Source: an uncultured Agathobacter sp.
GTDB taxonomy: Bacteria; Bacillota; Clostridia; Lachnospirales; Lachnospiraceae
Direction of reading: 5' to 3'
Length of the DNA: 45,477 nucleotides
NCBI GenBank assembly: GCA_910587655.1
Contig: CAJUND010000026.1
Coordinates: forward strand, 1-45,477
In this document: positions 17,041 to 26,112 of the stretch, piece by piece
Numbering within the stretch: position 1 is the first letter of the stretch
Layout of the letters: each line of letters begins with the position of its first letter
Notes under the pieces: model-generated
Database searches by the model: none
Told to the model about the DNA's origin: nothing
Seen by the model: the letters and a program-made list of their open reading frames with translations, nothing else
Translations under genes and position numbers: made by a program

Positions 17041-17637
17041 CTACTTTTCTGTCCGTTCTTTAATATATGTTTCAATAAAGTCAATGGTTCTTTCCAGCCC
17101 CAGTTTACTGCTGTTCATGCAAAGCTCATAATGGCGGGCGTCCCCCCACTTGATATCGCAGTAATGGTTGTGGTAGTCCCTTCTGGTCTTGTCATGGCGT
17201 GCGATTGCCTCTTCCGCTGCTTTTCTTGAAAATCCGCGCACGTTTTCCACTCGCCTGATTTTTGCTTCCCGGTCCCCGATGATAAAAATCGAAATCAGGC
17301 CTTCAAAATCCTGCAGCACGCTCTCGGAACAGCGGCCGACCACGACAAACGACTCGCCTGATTCCGCTTTGTCCCGCAGAAAATCAAACTGCATCATCGC
17401 TATGTTTTCTTCCGGTGAATTACTGAATCCGCGTACGCTTCTGGAAAGAAACTTTTTCTTCGGAAGTTCGTCATACTTATTCAGTTTTTGAACATTAAAA
17501 CCTTTTTCCCTTGCCACTTCGTCCAGAAGGTTGTGGTCATAAATCGGCAGCTCAAACCGTTTGGCTAACTGTGCCGCGATAAAATGCCCGCCGCTTCCGT
17601 ATTCACGGCTTAAGGAAATAATTAACTGCTTGCCCAT
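17041..17637 (-). CDS. Cytidylate kinase-like family protein
   Basis: The 198-residue protein opens with LIISLSREYGSGGHFIA, a P-loop variant (GSGG) typical of the cytidylate-kinase-like family, and later has VVVGRCSES and a lid-like segment with KIRRVENVRGFS and RRDYHNHY. True CMP kinase is larger; members of this family are common in Firmicutes next to transporters and their substrate is not settled. AAAAGGAGA precedes the ATG. It lies 29 bases downstream of the SLC13-type transporter gene. Confidence 0.85.
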   Translation of the reverse strand: MGKQLIISLSREYGSGGHFIAAQLAKRFELPIYDHNLLDEVAREKGFNVQKLNKYDELPKKKFLSRSVRGFSNSPEENIAMMQFDFLRDKAESGESFVVVGRCSESVLQDFEGLISIFIIGDREAKIRRVENVRGFSRKAAEEAIARHDKTRRDYHNHYCDIKWGDARHYELCMNSSKLGLERTIDFIETYIKERTEK

Positions 17638-17666
17638 ATTGTTCTCCTTTTAAAGAATACTGCTTT

Positions 17667-19025
17667 TTATAAATACCTAACAAAAATAAACACTGTGCTG
17701 ATTACCAGTACAATTGCAGTAGCAGGCACTGCTTTTTTGCAGTACTCGCCCCATCCAATCGGATGTCCTGCCTTGGCTGATACTGAGGTTCCCACAACAT
17801 TTGCGGACGCGCCAATCGGCGTTGCGCTTCCTCCGATATCCGTTCCCATGGAAAGCGCCCATGCCAGCACACTTAAGTCTATGCCCTGTGTCTTTGCCAG
17901 CGTGTCAATCACCGGAATCATGGTTGCTGAGAATGGAATGTTGTCAATAAATGCACTGGCAACTGCAGATACCCAGATAATAATTGCAATCATTAACATC
18001 GCATTTCCGCCGCTGACATCCCCGATAAAGCCTGCAACGACTTCAAGAATACCAGTCTGCTCCAGACCGCCTACAACGATAAACAGCCCGATAAAAAACA
18101 GCAGCGTTTTATAGTCTACTTTCTTTAAAACCTCCAGCGCATATCTGCCGGAAGTAAGAAGCGTTACCAGTGCAATGGACAGCCCGATAAATGCCACGGT
18201 AAGTCCTGTCATTGCATGTGTCACCAGCATGGCAACCGCACATAAAAAGATAACGGTGCTGATACCAAACCCAACCTTATCCGTAATTGCGCTTTCCGGC
18301 GTAGGAAGCTTGGAAATATCAATCTTTTTGTCTTTATTCCCTGCAAACTCCTTACGGAATGCAAAATAGAAAAACACAACTATCACAACCAGCGAAATCG
18401 CTGCAATCACTCCCGTATTCATCACAAAATCCGCAAACGAATAGCCGAGTGATGTACCGATAATGATATTTGGCGGATCTCCGCACATTGTTGCAGAACC
18501 GCCCAGGTTCGCACAGAAAATTTCCGCCAGAATCATGGGAACCGGATTAAAGTCCAGTAACTGCGCCAGCTCTACTGTAACTGCTGCAAGGAACAAAATA
18601 ACCGTAATACTGTCGATAAACATGGCAAGTATAAACGACATAATCATAAACGTGATGAAAATCGGAATCGTCTTATAATTGACCAGTTTTGCAATCCGCA
18701 TGCAAAGCCAGCGGAAAAATCCGACCCTCGCCATGCCTTCGACCATGACCATCATGCCTGCAATAAAAATAATGGTTGCCCAGTTAATACCACTGGAGGA
18801 TTCGGATGCCTCACCTGCCTGGTACCAGAAATCAAGCGTGAATATATTCTGTACATTCAGCGTTTTGATGACTGCTGTCATACTGTGAAGACCGAGACCG
18901 AATACCAGGAGCAGCGTCAGAAGCCCGCAACCCAAAGTAATATAATGCCGTTCAATCTTATCCGTGATAATCATCAGAAACATAACCACAAAAATAAGTA
19001 CGGCAAGCACCTGTGCTAATAACAT
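17667..19025 (-). CDS. SLC13/ArsB-type anion transporter
   Basis: This 452-residue membrane protein has about 11 hydrophobic segments and two related halves. Marker motifs include CANLGGSATMCGDPPNIIIG in the first half and SMGTDIGGSATPIGASANV in the second, as in the SLC13/ArsB/CitM superfamily, which carries dicarboxylates, sulfate or metalloid oxyanions, or exchanges Na+ and H+. No arsenic genes are close. The operon with a cytidylate-kinase-like protein and DUF3737 does not reveal the substrate. AGGAGGTG gives a clear ribosome site. Confidence 0.85.
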   Translation of the reverse strand: MLLAQVLAVLIFVVMFLMIITDKIERHYITLGCGLLTLLLVFGLGLHSMTAVIKTLNVQNIFTLDFWYQAGEASESSSGINWATIIFIAGMMVMVEGMARVGFFRWLCMRIAKLVNYKTIPIFITFMIMSFILAMFIDSITVILFLAAVTVELAQLLDFNPVPMILAEIFCANLGGSATMCGDPPNIIIGTSLGYSFADFVMNTGVIAAISLVVIVVFFYFAFRKEFAGNKDKKIDISKLPTPESAITDKVGFGISTVIFLCAVAMLVTHAMTGLTVAFIGLSIALVTLLTSGRYALEVLKKVDYKTLLFFIGLFIVVGGLEQTGILEVVAGFIGDVSGGNAMLMIAIIIWVSAVASAFIDNIPFSATMIPVIDTLAKTQGIDLSVLAWALSMGTDIGGSATPIGASANVVGTSVSAKAGHPIGWGEYCKKAVPATAIVLVISTVFIFVRYL

Positions 19026-19114
19026 CTGTGCACCTCCTAAAATTTTTTATCGCTTTTATTCTACTCCTTTTTTCAAAAAATGGAAGCACAAATTTACAAA
19101 TTATTTATTTATTC

Positions 19115-19903
19115 TTAATCAAAAATTGAGAACCCGGCTTCCAGAAGCCGTCTTGTGTACGGATGTTTCGCAGAACTTACCAGTTTTTCGGCAGGAAGCG
19201 CCTCCACAATTTTTCCCTGGCACATCACCGCAATCTCATGCGCAAACGACTGCACCAGTGCCAGGTCGTGCGCCACAAAGGCAATGGCTGTCTGTTTTTC
19301 CTTCTGCAGCCGCACAATCAGCTCAATCATGCTTTTCTGTACCGACACATCCAGTGCCGAGGTCGCCTCATCCATGACAATCACTTCCGGTTCCAGCGCA
19401 ATGGCGCGCGCAATCGCTATTCTCTGCCTCTGCCCGCCGCTCATGGCATGGGGATAACGGGAAGTAAAATCCTCCGGCAGTTCCACCATCCGTAAAAGAG
19501 CCCTTGCTGCTTCCTCCTTTTCCTTTGGGGAAATCCGCTTAAAATTTAAGAGCGGTTCACAAAGGATATCACGGATTTTCATTTTAGGATGGAAAGATGC
19601 GGACGGATTCTGGAACACCATCTGGATATGCTGCCTCATCTGCCGTCTTTTTTCCCCTTTTAATTCTGTGATATCCTGTCCTTTGTACACAATTTCCCCC
19701 TCATCCGGAGTATCCAGTGACGCCAGCATCCGAAGAAGGGTGCTTTTCCCGCAGCCGGATTCCCCGGCGATTCCAAGGGTTTTTCCCTTATGCAGCGTCA
19801 GGCTGACGTCAGAACATGCCGTAAATACCTGTCCGTCCGGTAACGGAAAACGGCGTGTGACATGCTTCGCCTCCAGAATCACTTCTTCTTTTTCATGGGA
19901 CAT
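19115..19903 (-). CDS. Opp/Nik-type ABC transporter ATP-binding protein (second)
   Basis: The 262-residue ATPase carries Walker A GESGCGKST (47-55), signature MSGGQRQRIAIARA and Walker B VIVMDEATSALD. Its closest pattern is OppF/DppF/NikE. It overlaps the preceding ATPase gene by 11 bases and is the last gene of the B12-riboswitch operon. It lacks the long C-terminal OppF extension and ends soon after the H-loop, which fits the shorter NikE-like group. Confidence 0.9.
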   Translation of the reverse strand: MSHEKEEVILEAKHVTRRFPLPDGQVFTACSDVSLTLHKGKTLGIAGESGCGKSTLLRMLASLDTPDEGEIVYKGQDITELKGEKRRQMRQHIQMVFQNPSASFHPKMKIRDILCEPLLNFKRISPKEKEEAARALLRMVELPEDFTSRYPHAMSGGQRQRIAIARAIALEPEVIVMDEATSALDVSVQKSMIELIVRLQKEKQTAIAFVAHDLALVQSFAHEIAVMCQGKIVEALPAEKLVSSAKHPYTRRLLEAGFSIFD

Positions 19904-20672
19904 AACGTTTTCCTTTCAGTGACGGAACCGCTTCCAGCAGCTTTTTTGTATAAGCGTTTCCGCTCTGCAGCAGATGCTCTTTACTGCCGCGGTCCGTAAT
20001 TTTGCCGTCCTTCATCAGAATCATTTCATCCGACATATAAGCGGCGACGCCAAGATTGTGCGTCACCATCAGAATACTGGTATTCCCTTTTTTTAATTCC
20101 TTCATCTGCCGGACAATTTCCGCCTGCGTAACTGCATCCAGCGCGCTGGCAGGCTCATCGGCAAGAAGCAGTTTCGGCTGGAATGTCATCGCCATTGCAA
20201 TTCCCACCCTCTGGCGCATTCCGCCGGAGAGCTGGAACGCATAACTTTTCATCACACGCTCCCCGTCTAAAAGCTGCATCCGCTTTAACATCGTAACCGC
20301 CAGCTCTCTCGCCTGCCGTTTCGGCATCCGTTCATGGATGCGGATATATTCCACAAACTGGCTTCCGATGGTTCTTATGGGGTTTAACATGGCGCCGGTA
20401 TCCTGGAAAATCATGGATATCCCCGTCCCCCGCAGTTTTCGCCATTCCTCTTTTGAACCAGACAACAGGGACTTACCTTCAAAGAGAATATCTCCTGCCG
20501 TCACCCTGCCACCTGCTGCCAGAAGCCCAGACACAGCACGGATTACCGTTGTTTTCCCGCTTCCGCTTTCCCCTGCAATGGTGCAGATGCTGCCCTGTTC
20601 CAGTTTTAAATGAAAATGGCGCACCACCGTTTTTCCCCCGTAGGAAACGCACAAATCCTTAATTTCCAGCAT
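19893..20672 (-). CDS. Opp/Nik-type ABC transporter ATP-binding protein (first)
   Basis: This 259-residue ATPase has Walker A GESGSGKTT (34-42), signature LSGGMRQRVGIAMA and Walker B LLLADEPASALD. It is the OppD/NikD partner. It starts seven bases after the permease stop. The C-terminal Fe-S or oligopeptide extension seen in many OppD proteins is absent, again favouring the nickel/cobalt-sized branch, though that alone does not fix the substrate. Confidence 0.9.
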   Translation of the reverse strand: MLEIKDLCVSYGGKTVVRHFHLKLEQGSICTIAGESGSGKTTVIRAVSGLLAAGGRVTAGDILFEGKSLLSGSKEEWRKLRGTGISMIFQDTGAMLNPIRTIGSQFVEYIRIHERMPKRQARELAVTMLKRMQLLDGERVMKSYAFQLSGGMRQRVGIAMAMTFQPKLLLADEPASALDAVTQAEIVRQMKELKKGNTSILMVTHNLGVAAYMSDEMILMKDGKITDRGSKEHLLQSGNAYTKKLLEAVPSLKGKRYVP

Positions 20673-20679
20673 GGTTCCT

Positions 20680-21531
20680 TTACTCCTTTCTCACATCCAG
20701 CACATCCCGCAGACTGTCGCCTAAAAAATTAAACACAAGCACCACAAGAAAAATGGCAAGTCCCGGAAACACCATCAGCCAGGACGCCGTCTGTAAAAGC
20801 GGACGGCCTTCATTTAACATCAGTCCCCATTCCGGCTCCGGCGGCTGCGCACCGAATCCCAGAAAAGAAAGTCCGGCCAGTTCAAGAATCATACTTCCGA
20901 TATCCGTTGCCGCTGTGACAACCAGTGTCGGGAGTACGGCAGGAAGCATATAGCGGAATAATATATGCCGCTGGCGGCTGCCCGCCACGACTGCCGCCTG
21001 TACATAGTCGCTGCGCCTGATTTTTGCCGCAAGGCCTCTTGCCAGCCTGGCGTATTTCGTCCAGCTGACGAATGAAACGGCAAGTACTGCATTTTTTACG
21101 CCTGCCCCGGAAATCCCGGCAACCGCAATTGCCAGTACCATTCCCGGAAACGAAACCATGATATCGGAAAACCGCATGATTACCGCGTCTGTGACTCCTC
21201 CGAAATATCCTGCCAGTATACCGGCCAGCGTTCCCGCCGCAAAAATAATGGCAACGACCGCCAGTGCGGCGCATAATGTGGTTCTCGCCCCGTAAATTAC
21301 GCGCGCAAACATATCCCTTCCCAGCTGGTCCGTCCCAAACCAGTGACGGGAATCCGGAGCAAGAAGCGCATCTGCAAGCTCTGCCTCCACCGGGCTTTTT
21401 CCGGCACACAGAACCGGTGCAAAAACCGCTGCCAGTACAACCAGAATGGCGCAGGCCAGAAAAAACAGAAATGCCGTGTATTTTGTCCCCTTTCTTTTTT
21501 TCATGTTTTTTCCCTTTCTTTTTGGAAACAT
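20680..21531 (-). CDS. ABC transporter permease (DppC/NikC type)
   Basis: The 283-residue permease has six hydrophobic segments, the family entry motif HWFGTDQLGRDMFARVIYGAR and the EAA-like loop around VQAAVVAGSRQRHILFRYMLP. Its ATG at 21531 shares one base with the stop of the preceding permease gene (TGATG). A second ATG at 21504 has AAAGGG before it and begins MKKRKGTKY, so either start is possible. Confidence 0.88.
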   Translation of the reverse strand: MFPKRKGKNMKKRKGTKYTAFLFFLACAILVVLAAVFAPVLCAGKSPVEAELADALLAPDSRHWFGTDQLGRDMFARVIYGARTTLCAALAVVAIIFAAGTLAGILAGYFGGVTDAVIMRFSDIMVSFPGMVLAIAVAGISGAGVKNAVLAVSFVSWTKYARLARGLAAKIRRSDYVQAAVVAGSRQRHILFRYMLPAVLPTLVVTAATDIGSMILELAGLSFLGFGAQPPEPEWGLMLNEGRPLLQTASWLMVFPGLAIFLVVLVFNFLGDSLRDVLDVRKE

Positions 21532-22475
21532 CAGCCGCCTGACGAATTTCTGATACGCGGGTCCAGAAAATGGCAGGAGATATCCGCCAGCCGGTTCATC
21601 AGCATGTATATCAGTGAAACCCAGAGCACATATCCCTGAATCAGCGGATAATCATATTTCATAATCGCGGAAACTGCCAGGCTCCCCAGTCCCGGCCAGG
21701 AAAAAATCACTTCCACAACCGCTGTCCCCCCAAGCAGGGAACCGAGGGAAAGCCCAAGCATGGTAATTAAGGGAAGCAGTGCGTTAGGAAACACATGTTT
21801 CCAGAGAATCCTGCTTTCTTTCATCCCAAGCGCGCGCGCACCGGTTACATAATCCTGATTCAGTTCCTCCAGTACCGCCGTCCGCACCTGCCTTGTGTAT
21901 TTTGCCGTCATGGCAAAGGCAAGCGTTGCCGCAGGCAGAACCATGCTTTTTAAATCGCCGCCGGAGGAAATCACCGGAAACCAGCCAAGCCTGACCGCAA
22001 AAATGCGAAGCAGCAGTAAGCCCACCCAGAAATTCGGCATGGACACGCCAAAAAAAGTAAGTATCCGGACCAGCACGTCCGGCCACCTGTTCTGGTATAC
22101 TGCTGCCGCCATGCCAAGCGGCAGTGAAAATGCAAGCATAAACAGTAAAGATAAAACCGCCAGTTTCACGGTCGGCAGGAGTCTGGACAAAAGCAGCTCG
22201 CCCACTGGCTTTCCATAGGAATACGATACGCCAAAATCCCCCCGCAGGCAGTCTGCAAGCCAGTCCGCGTACTGCACGGGAAGCGGACGGTTTAATCCCA
22301 TTTCCTCCCTTGTCTTTTGTATCATTTCTTCGTCCGGCATAACTCCGGCGGACGTATACATCGTGCGCACAGGATCTCCCGGCGCAAGGCTTGTCAGCAG
22401 AAAAGTCAGAAAACTGACGCCCAGTAAGACCACCAGAATCTGCAGCAGCCGTCCTGCAGTTTTTCTCTGTTTCAA
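21531..22475 (-). CDS. ABC transporter permease (DppB/NikB type)
   Basis: This 314-residue membrane protein shows the DppB/NikB N-terminus (LLTSLAPGDPVRTMY), the loop NRPLPVQYADWLADCLRGDFG and an EAA-type motif near VTGARALGMKESRILWKHVFPN. It has about six membrane segments. It is the first permease after the binding protein, 15 bases downstream. Confidence 0.9.
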   Translation of the reverse strand: MKQRKTAGRLLQILVVLLGVSFLTFLLTSLAPGDPVRTMYTSAGVMPDEEMIQKTREEMGLNRPLPVQYADWLADCLRGDFGVSYSYGKPVGELLLSRLLPTVKLAVLSLLFMLAFSLPLGMAAAVYQNRWPDVLVRILTFFGVSMPNFWVGLLLLRIFAVRLGWFPVISSGGDLKSMVLPAATLAFAMTAKYTRQVRTAVLEELNQDYVTGARALGMKESRILWKHVFPNALLPLITMLGLSLGSLLGGTAVVEVIFSWPGLGSLAVSAIMKYDYPLIQGYVLWVSLIYMLMNRLADISCHFLDPRIRNSSGG

Positions 22476-22490
22476 AATTTCTGCCTCCTG

Positions 22491-24056
22491 TTATGCCGGC
22501 CTTATCTCCGTAGTAATCCAGTAATAATCCGCCGTATGAATGACTGCACCTTTTATTTTCTTTGAAGCACACATGGAGCTGTTATAGTACCCATGCACTA
22601 AAACTGCCGCATCATCAATCAAAATCTGCTGCATTTCCGTTATCAGATGAATACGCTCTTTATCATCCAGCTCCACAAGAAGCTTTTCGTACAGCTCATC
22701 GTATTTTTCATTTTTATAGTTGCAGTAATTGGCGGTTCCCCCGGAATACCAGTTGGCAAGATATTCCTGCGGATCCCCGGTTCCCACGGTTGTCCAGTTT
22801 CCGGAGCTTAAGTCGTATTCGCCGGATACGGTCAGGTTCCACAAGGTATCGCCGTCTGTTGTATGAATCGTGGTTTCCACTCCGATTTCCTTTAACAGAT
22901 GCTGTACGCCTTCCGCCAGTGTGGAAAGACTGCGGTTGTCATAGGTAACATAATTTAAATTGACCGGTGTTTTATCCAGTTCACGGATGCCGTCGCCGTC
23001 GGTATCCACAATGCCTGCAGCATCCAGAAGTTTTTTTGCCTTTTCCACGTTATAGGCGTATGGATTTTCCAGGCTGTCATAATGATAATTCAGGTTTGAG
23101 GGAAGCACGGAAAAACCCGGCGTATACAGTCCCCCCAGTGTCACATTACAGAGCGTGTCTGTATCCACCGCCATAAGGACAGCCTGGCGCAGGGCATCAT
23201 TTTTTAAGACGCCGTTAAAATTCATATTCGTAAAACCGCAGCGCACACCACCTGCAATGGTTACATCAAAATTTCCGTCTTCTTTTAATGTATTTAAATC
23301 GCTGACTTCCGTAATATTTTCCACAAGGTCCACCTGACCACCCTGCAGTGCCATGGTCTTTGCGGAAGAATCATTGATAAATTTCAGTTCCATTCCGTCA
23401 AACGGAACTTCCCCGTTCCAGTAATACTGGTTTGCCTTAAACTCCACCCCGACGGCAGCTTCAAATTCTGTCACTGCATACGGGCCGGTGCCGATGGCCC
23501 CCTCGTCGAAATTTTTTGTATGGTCCACATCAAGAACTGCAAACACCGGATAGGCAAGGTTTTTTGTCAGGTCCGGATATGCCGTGTCTGTCTTAACCGT
23601 CAGGTTTCCTTTTGCGTCATCCGCCTTCATGGACGCGTAATCCATGAATTTTTCCGGTGTGGAGCTTCCCTCGCAGGCATACAGACGTTCATAGCAGTCC
23701 GCCACCTTCTGCGGCGTCACATCCTCCCCGTTTGAAAATTTCACACCGTCCCTGATATGGAAGGTCCATGTTTTATGGTCCGGCGATACCTCATAGCTGT
23801 CACACAGATACGGTTCCGCTTCCATGGCGTCATTAAAACGGAACAGACATTCCCCGACGCCGAACCTGGTACAGTTCCAGGCTGCATTTATCATGTTTCC
23901 GGGATCTATGGAATCCACGTAGTCAAAACATCCAAACTTTAAAACCTGTTCCCCGCGCTCCTGTGACGGCTGCGCGGTTTCCCCGCCGCCTCCTTTGCCG
24001 CAGCCTGCAACAAAGAATGCTGCAGCCGCCATGATACTCATGAATCTCTTTTTCAT
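22491..24056 (-). CDS. Family 5 solute-binding lipoprotein under B12 riboswitch
   Basis: The roughly 521-residue binding protein has a signal peptide ending in the lipobox FFVAGC, then the SBP_bac_5 fold (WTFHIRDGVKFSNGEDVT is the diagnostic segment). GGAGGAG lies seven bases before the ATG at 24056; the in-frame codon at 24080 overlaps that site and is rejected. Family members bind peptides, nickel, haem or glycans. The cobalamin riboswitch in front strongly suggests a substrate tied to B12 supply, such as cobalt, nickel or a corrinoid precursor. No metal-binding residue can be assigned by eye. Confidence 0.88.
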   Translation of the reverse strand: MKKRFMSIMAAAAFFVAGCGKGGGGETAQPSQERGEQVLKFGCFDYVDSIDPGNMINAAWNCTRFGVGECLFRFNDAMEAEPYLCDSYEVSPDHKTWTFHIRDGVKFSNGEDVTPQKVADCYERLYACEGSSTPEKFMDYASMKADDAKGNLTVKTDTAYPDLTKNLAYPVFAVLDVDHTKNFDEGAIGTGPYAVTEFEAAVGVEFKANQYYWNGEVPFDGMELKFINDSSAKTMALQGGQVDLVENITEVSDLNTLKEDGNFDVTIAGGVRCGFTNMNFNGVLKNDALRQAVLMAVDTDTLCNVTLGGLYTPGFSVLPSNLNYHYDSLENPYAYNVEKAKKLLDAAGIVDTDGDGIRELDKTPVNLNYVTYDNRSLSTLAEGVQHLLKEIGVETTIHTTDGDTLWNLTVSGEYDLSSGNWTTVGTGDPQEYLANWYSGGTANYCNYKNEKYDELYEKLLVELDDKERIHLITEMQQILIDDAAVLVHGYYNSSMCASKKIKGAVIHTADYYWITTEIRPA

Positions 24057-24107
24057 TTTGTTTTCTCCTCCATCGAACATCAGCCCATGTAAAATTTACC
24101 TGGACAT

Positions 24108-24156
24108 AAAAAAGAACCAGCTGGTTATCTACAGCTGATTCTGATTCCTTCAGAAT
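24108..24156 (-). terminator. Expression platform: terminator and overlapping antiterminator
   Basis: On the minus strand GAATCAGCTG (24132-24141) pairs with CAGCTGGTTC (24114-24123) and a run of six T follows (24108-24113), a classic intrinsic terminator. A competing hairpin pairs 24150-24156 with 24138-24144 (ATTCTGA/TCAGAAT) and shares bases with the terminator stem, so the two cannot both form. This fits control of the transporter by the riboswitch upstream. Confidence 0.75.
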
Positions 24157-24176
24157 GGTATTATATTTTGATACGC

Positions 24177-24228
24177 AAAAAAGAACCCCGATATCTGCCG
24201 TTTTCCGCAAGGAATATAGCAGATACCG
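24177..24228 (-). terminator. Second upstream attenuator hairpin
   Basis: CGGTATCTGC (24219-24228) pairs with GCAGATATCG (24189-24198), followed by GGGTTC and a run of T at 24177-24182 on the minus strand. It lies between the riboswitch and the second terminator, so the leader has two possible stop points. Confidence 0.6.
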
Positions 24229-24282
24229 AAATTATTTGCAGCGTAAATACCCTTATCAACCGTAAGTGATTTACAAGAACTA

Positions 24283-24501
24283 TAAGCAGGTCTCCTGACT
24301 TAAGGTCATCGCTTGCTGTTGTGCCTTCCCAAAAGAGAGTGGAAATCTTTCAGTGGCTTGTGCAACACTCCTTTCGAGTATTACATGTAACAGGCCGCTC
24401 ACTATCACAGTGACGGGATCGTTCCGGAATTGCACCGGATTCCCTTTTCATCCCTGCATGGCATGACGGGGAGCATCTGAAAATATGTCCTGTCCGTGCC
24501 A
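24283..24501 (-). ncRNA. Cobalamin (AdoCbl) riboswitch
   Basis: The minus strand carries the conserved parts of a cobalamin aptamer in order: a CGGUGC-AAUUCCGGAAC segment (about 24415-24437), GAUCCCGUCACUGU-like core (about 24408-24425), and the B12 box AAGTCAGGAGACCTGC at 24286-24301. Length and order match the known family. When adenosylcobalamin binds, such leaders shut off genes for B12 synthesis or cobalt/corrinoid uptake. Two terminator hairpins follow before the binding-protein gene, so control is probably by premature termination. Confidence 0.93.
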
Positions 24502-24577
24502 AGAAGGAACTTATAGTCTACGGTAAAATTTACCGATTTATCTATGTAATTGTTTTGATTTTTAATTATAAGGTCAG

Positions 24578-24606
24578 ATTATACCACTCACGGAAAAATA
24601 TGTCAA
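24578..24606 (-). promoter_or_regulatory. Promoter of the B12-riboswitch operon
   Basis: On the minus strand TTGACA (24601-24606) and TATAAT (24578-24583) both match consensus and are exactly 17 bases apart. It starts directly after the stop of the AAA ATPase gene. Such a strong promoter is sensible when output is limited by the riboswitch. Confidence 0.88.
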
Positions 24607-24607
24607 A

Positions 24608-26089
24608 TTATCCCAGCACCTTTTTTACCATTTCTGCATCAAACACCACAGAAGGAACATGTTCGACTTCTATCCGGTAAAGCGCATTGGCGGCAAGGTG
24701 TTCTGCGGCCTGTTCCAGGTCACGGATGCCGGAGGTGTTTTTATATTTTTCAATCACGGCATCCAGCCCGTCAGCCGTCAGGGTGCATTCATTTTCACGC
24801 AGTCCCATACGCTCTATCACTTTTTTCAGCGCAAAGTCAGAAAAAATGACCTTTTTTTCCTCACTGGTATAATCCGGTATATCTATCACGGCAAAACGCG
24901 ACATCAGGGGCGCGCTGATTCTGTCCCTGTCATTTGCCGTTGCAATCGGATACACACCAACCGTCGGAATCATGCATTCCATGTAATTATCCGTAAAACC
25001 CAGGTTATCAAGAAGCGTTAAAAGAACGTCCGCCGGATTACCGTTTCCTTTTCCGGCGCTCGCTTTGTCCAGCTCGTTAATAATAAATACCAGGTTTGAT
25101 TCGCCTGCCATGGAAAATGCCTCCATAATAATTCCCGGTTTTGCATTCGCATAGACCCTGGAGCTTCCGGTCAGCTGCTCCGGGTCATTGATGGAACTCA
25201 TATCAAGCGTCGTCCACGGAAGCTTTAAAATCCGTGCCACTGCATAGGCAATCTGGGATTTTCCGGTTCCGGCAGGCCCAATCAGCAGAAGTCCGTATGC
25301 CGGAAGGGTGTGCGTCCGGTTAATCTGGATAATCGTCTCCATAATGCGCTGCTTCACGGTCTCCATTCCGTAAAGCTCCTCATCTAAAATCCTGCGCGCT
25401 TCTTCTGGGTCAATGGACTCAAAATAATTATTTTTCCACTGGATGTTCATCATAATGGAAAGCGCACGCTGTGCATGGCGGCGTTCCTCCACCGATACCT
25501 CTGCAGAACGCGCAACGGCAAGATTCCTTCTCGCCCACAGCTGGATATTGTCAGGAAGCGTCCTTCCGGCGCAGGTCATAAAATCCGTGATGCTCTGTAA
25601 GCTTGTAAGCTTCATTTCATCCCCGGTTTCCTCCCTGTCATCGTCATCCTCCTCTTCCGGCTCCGGCGGGCTGCTCTCCAGCAGGCGCTCAATCATAAAC
25701 TGTAAAAAACCATCCTCCGCCGAAAGCTTGGTTCCGCCGCCGAACGCCATTTCCCGGATTTTATAGACTGCATAGCCGTCCTCCCTGTTTTTTCCGGACA
25801 GACGCACATGAATATGGTTTTCCCCCAGCCAGCGCAGCAGGCTGACAAAACGGGAATCAATCTGTAAAATATCCGCGCTGACAACACCGTCCTCCTCCTG
25901 AAATTCAAAGGACGTTCCCTTTACGGGATTGGTAAATACCCCGCAGGAATGGTGCTTCCATTCCCGTTTGCTGTTGTCCAGAAGCATCACCGGAAATTCC
26001 GCAGAAATCGCTGTCCGGTTTGAGGCAAATGCGGTATATGTTACCTCCCTGTTTTCTTCTTTTGTATCCTTAAAATCAAATACCGGCAT
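24608..26089 (-). CDS. Lon-like AAA+ ATPase without protease domain
   Basis: The 493-residue protein has an uncharacterised N-terminal region (1-138), an acidic linker (about 141-158) and a AAA+ module that resembles Lon: Walker A GPAGTGKS (271-278), pore-loop-like segment RVYANAKPG (311-319), sensor-1 ATAND (383-387), arginine finger PLMSRF (394-399) and sensor-2 SGIRDLEQ (453-460). The Walker B motif reads FIINELDK, with Asn 338 where Lon and most AAA+ proteins have Asp; the catalytic Glu 339 is kept. The chain ends after the lid, so there is no Lon protease. It is the third gene of an operon with a Y-family polymerase and a YolD-like protein; GGGAGG precedes its ATG. A role in remodelling or unfolding a protein partner is inferred. 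Confidence 0.85.
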   Translation of the reverse strand: MPVFDFKDTKEENREVTYTAFASNRTAISAEFPVMLLDNSKREWKHHSCGVFTNPVKGTSFEFQEEDGVVSADILQIDSRFVSLLRWLGENHIHVRLSGKNREDGYAVYKIREMAFGGGTKLSAEDGFLQFMIERLLESSPPEPEEEDDDDREETGDEMKLTSLQSITDFMTCAGRTLPDNIQLWARRNLAVARSAEVSVEERRHAQRALSIMMNIQWKNNYFESIDPEEARRILDEELYGMETVKQRIMETIIQINRTHTLPAYGLLLIGPAGTGKSQIAYAVARILKLPWTTLDMSSINDPEQLTGSSRVYANAKPGIIMEAFSMAGESNLVFIINELDKASAGKGNGNPADVLLTLLDNLGFTDNYMECMIPTVGVYPIATANDRDRISAPLMSRFAVIDIPDYTSEEKKVIFSDFALKKVIERMGLRENECTLTADGLDAVIEKYKNTSGIRDLEQAAEHLAANALYRIEVEHVPSVVFDAEMVKKVLG

Positions 26090-26112
26090 AATGTTTCCTC
26101 CCTATTATTTTG

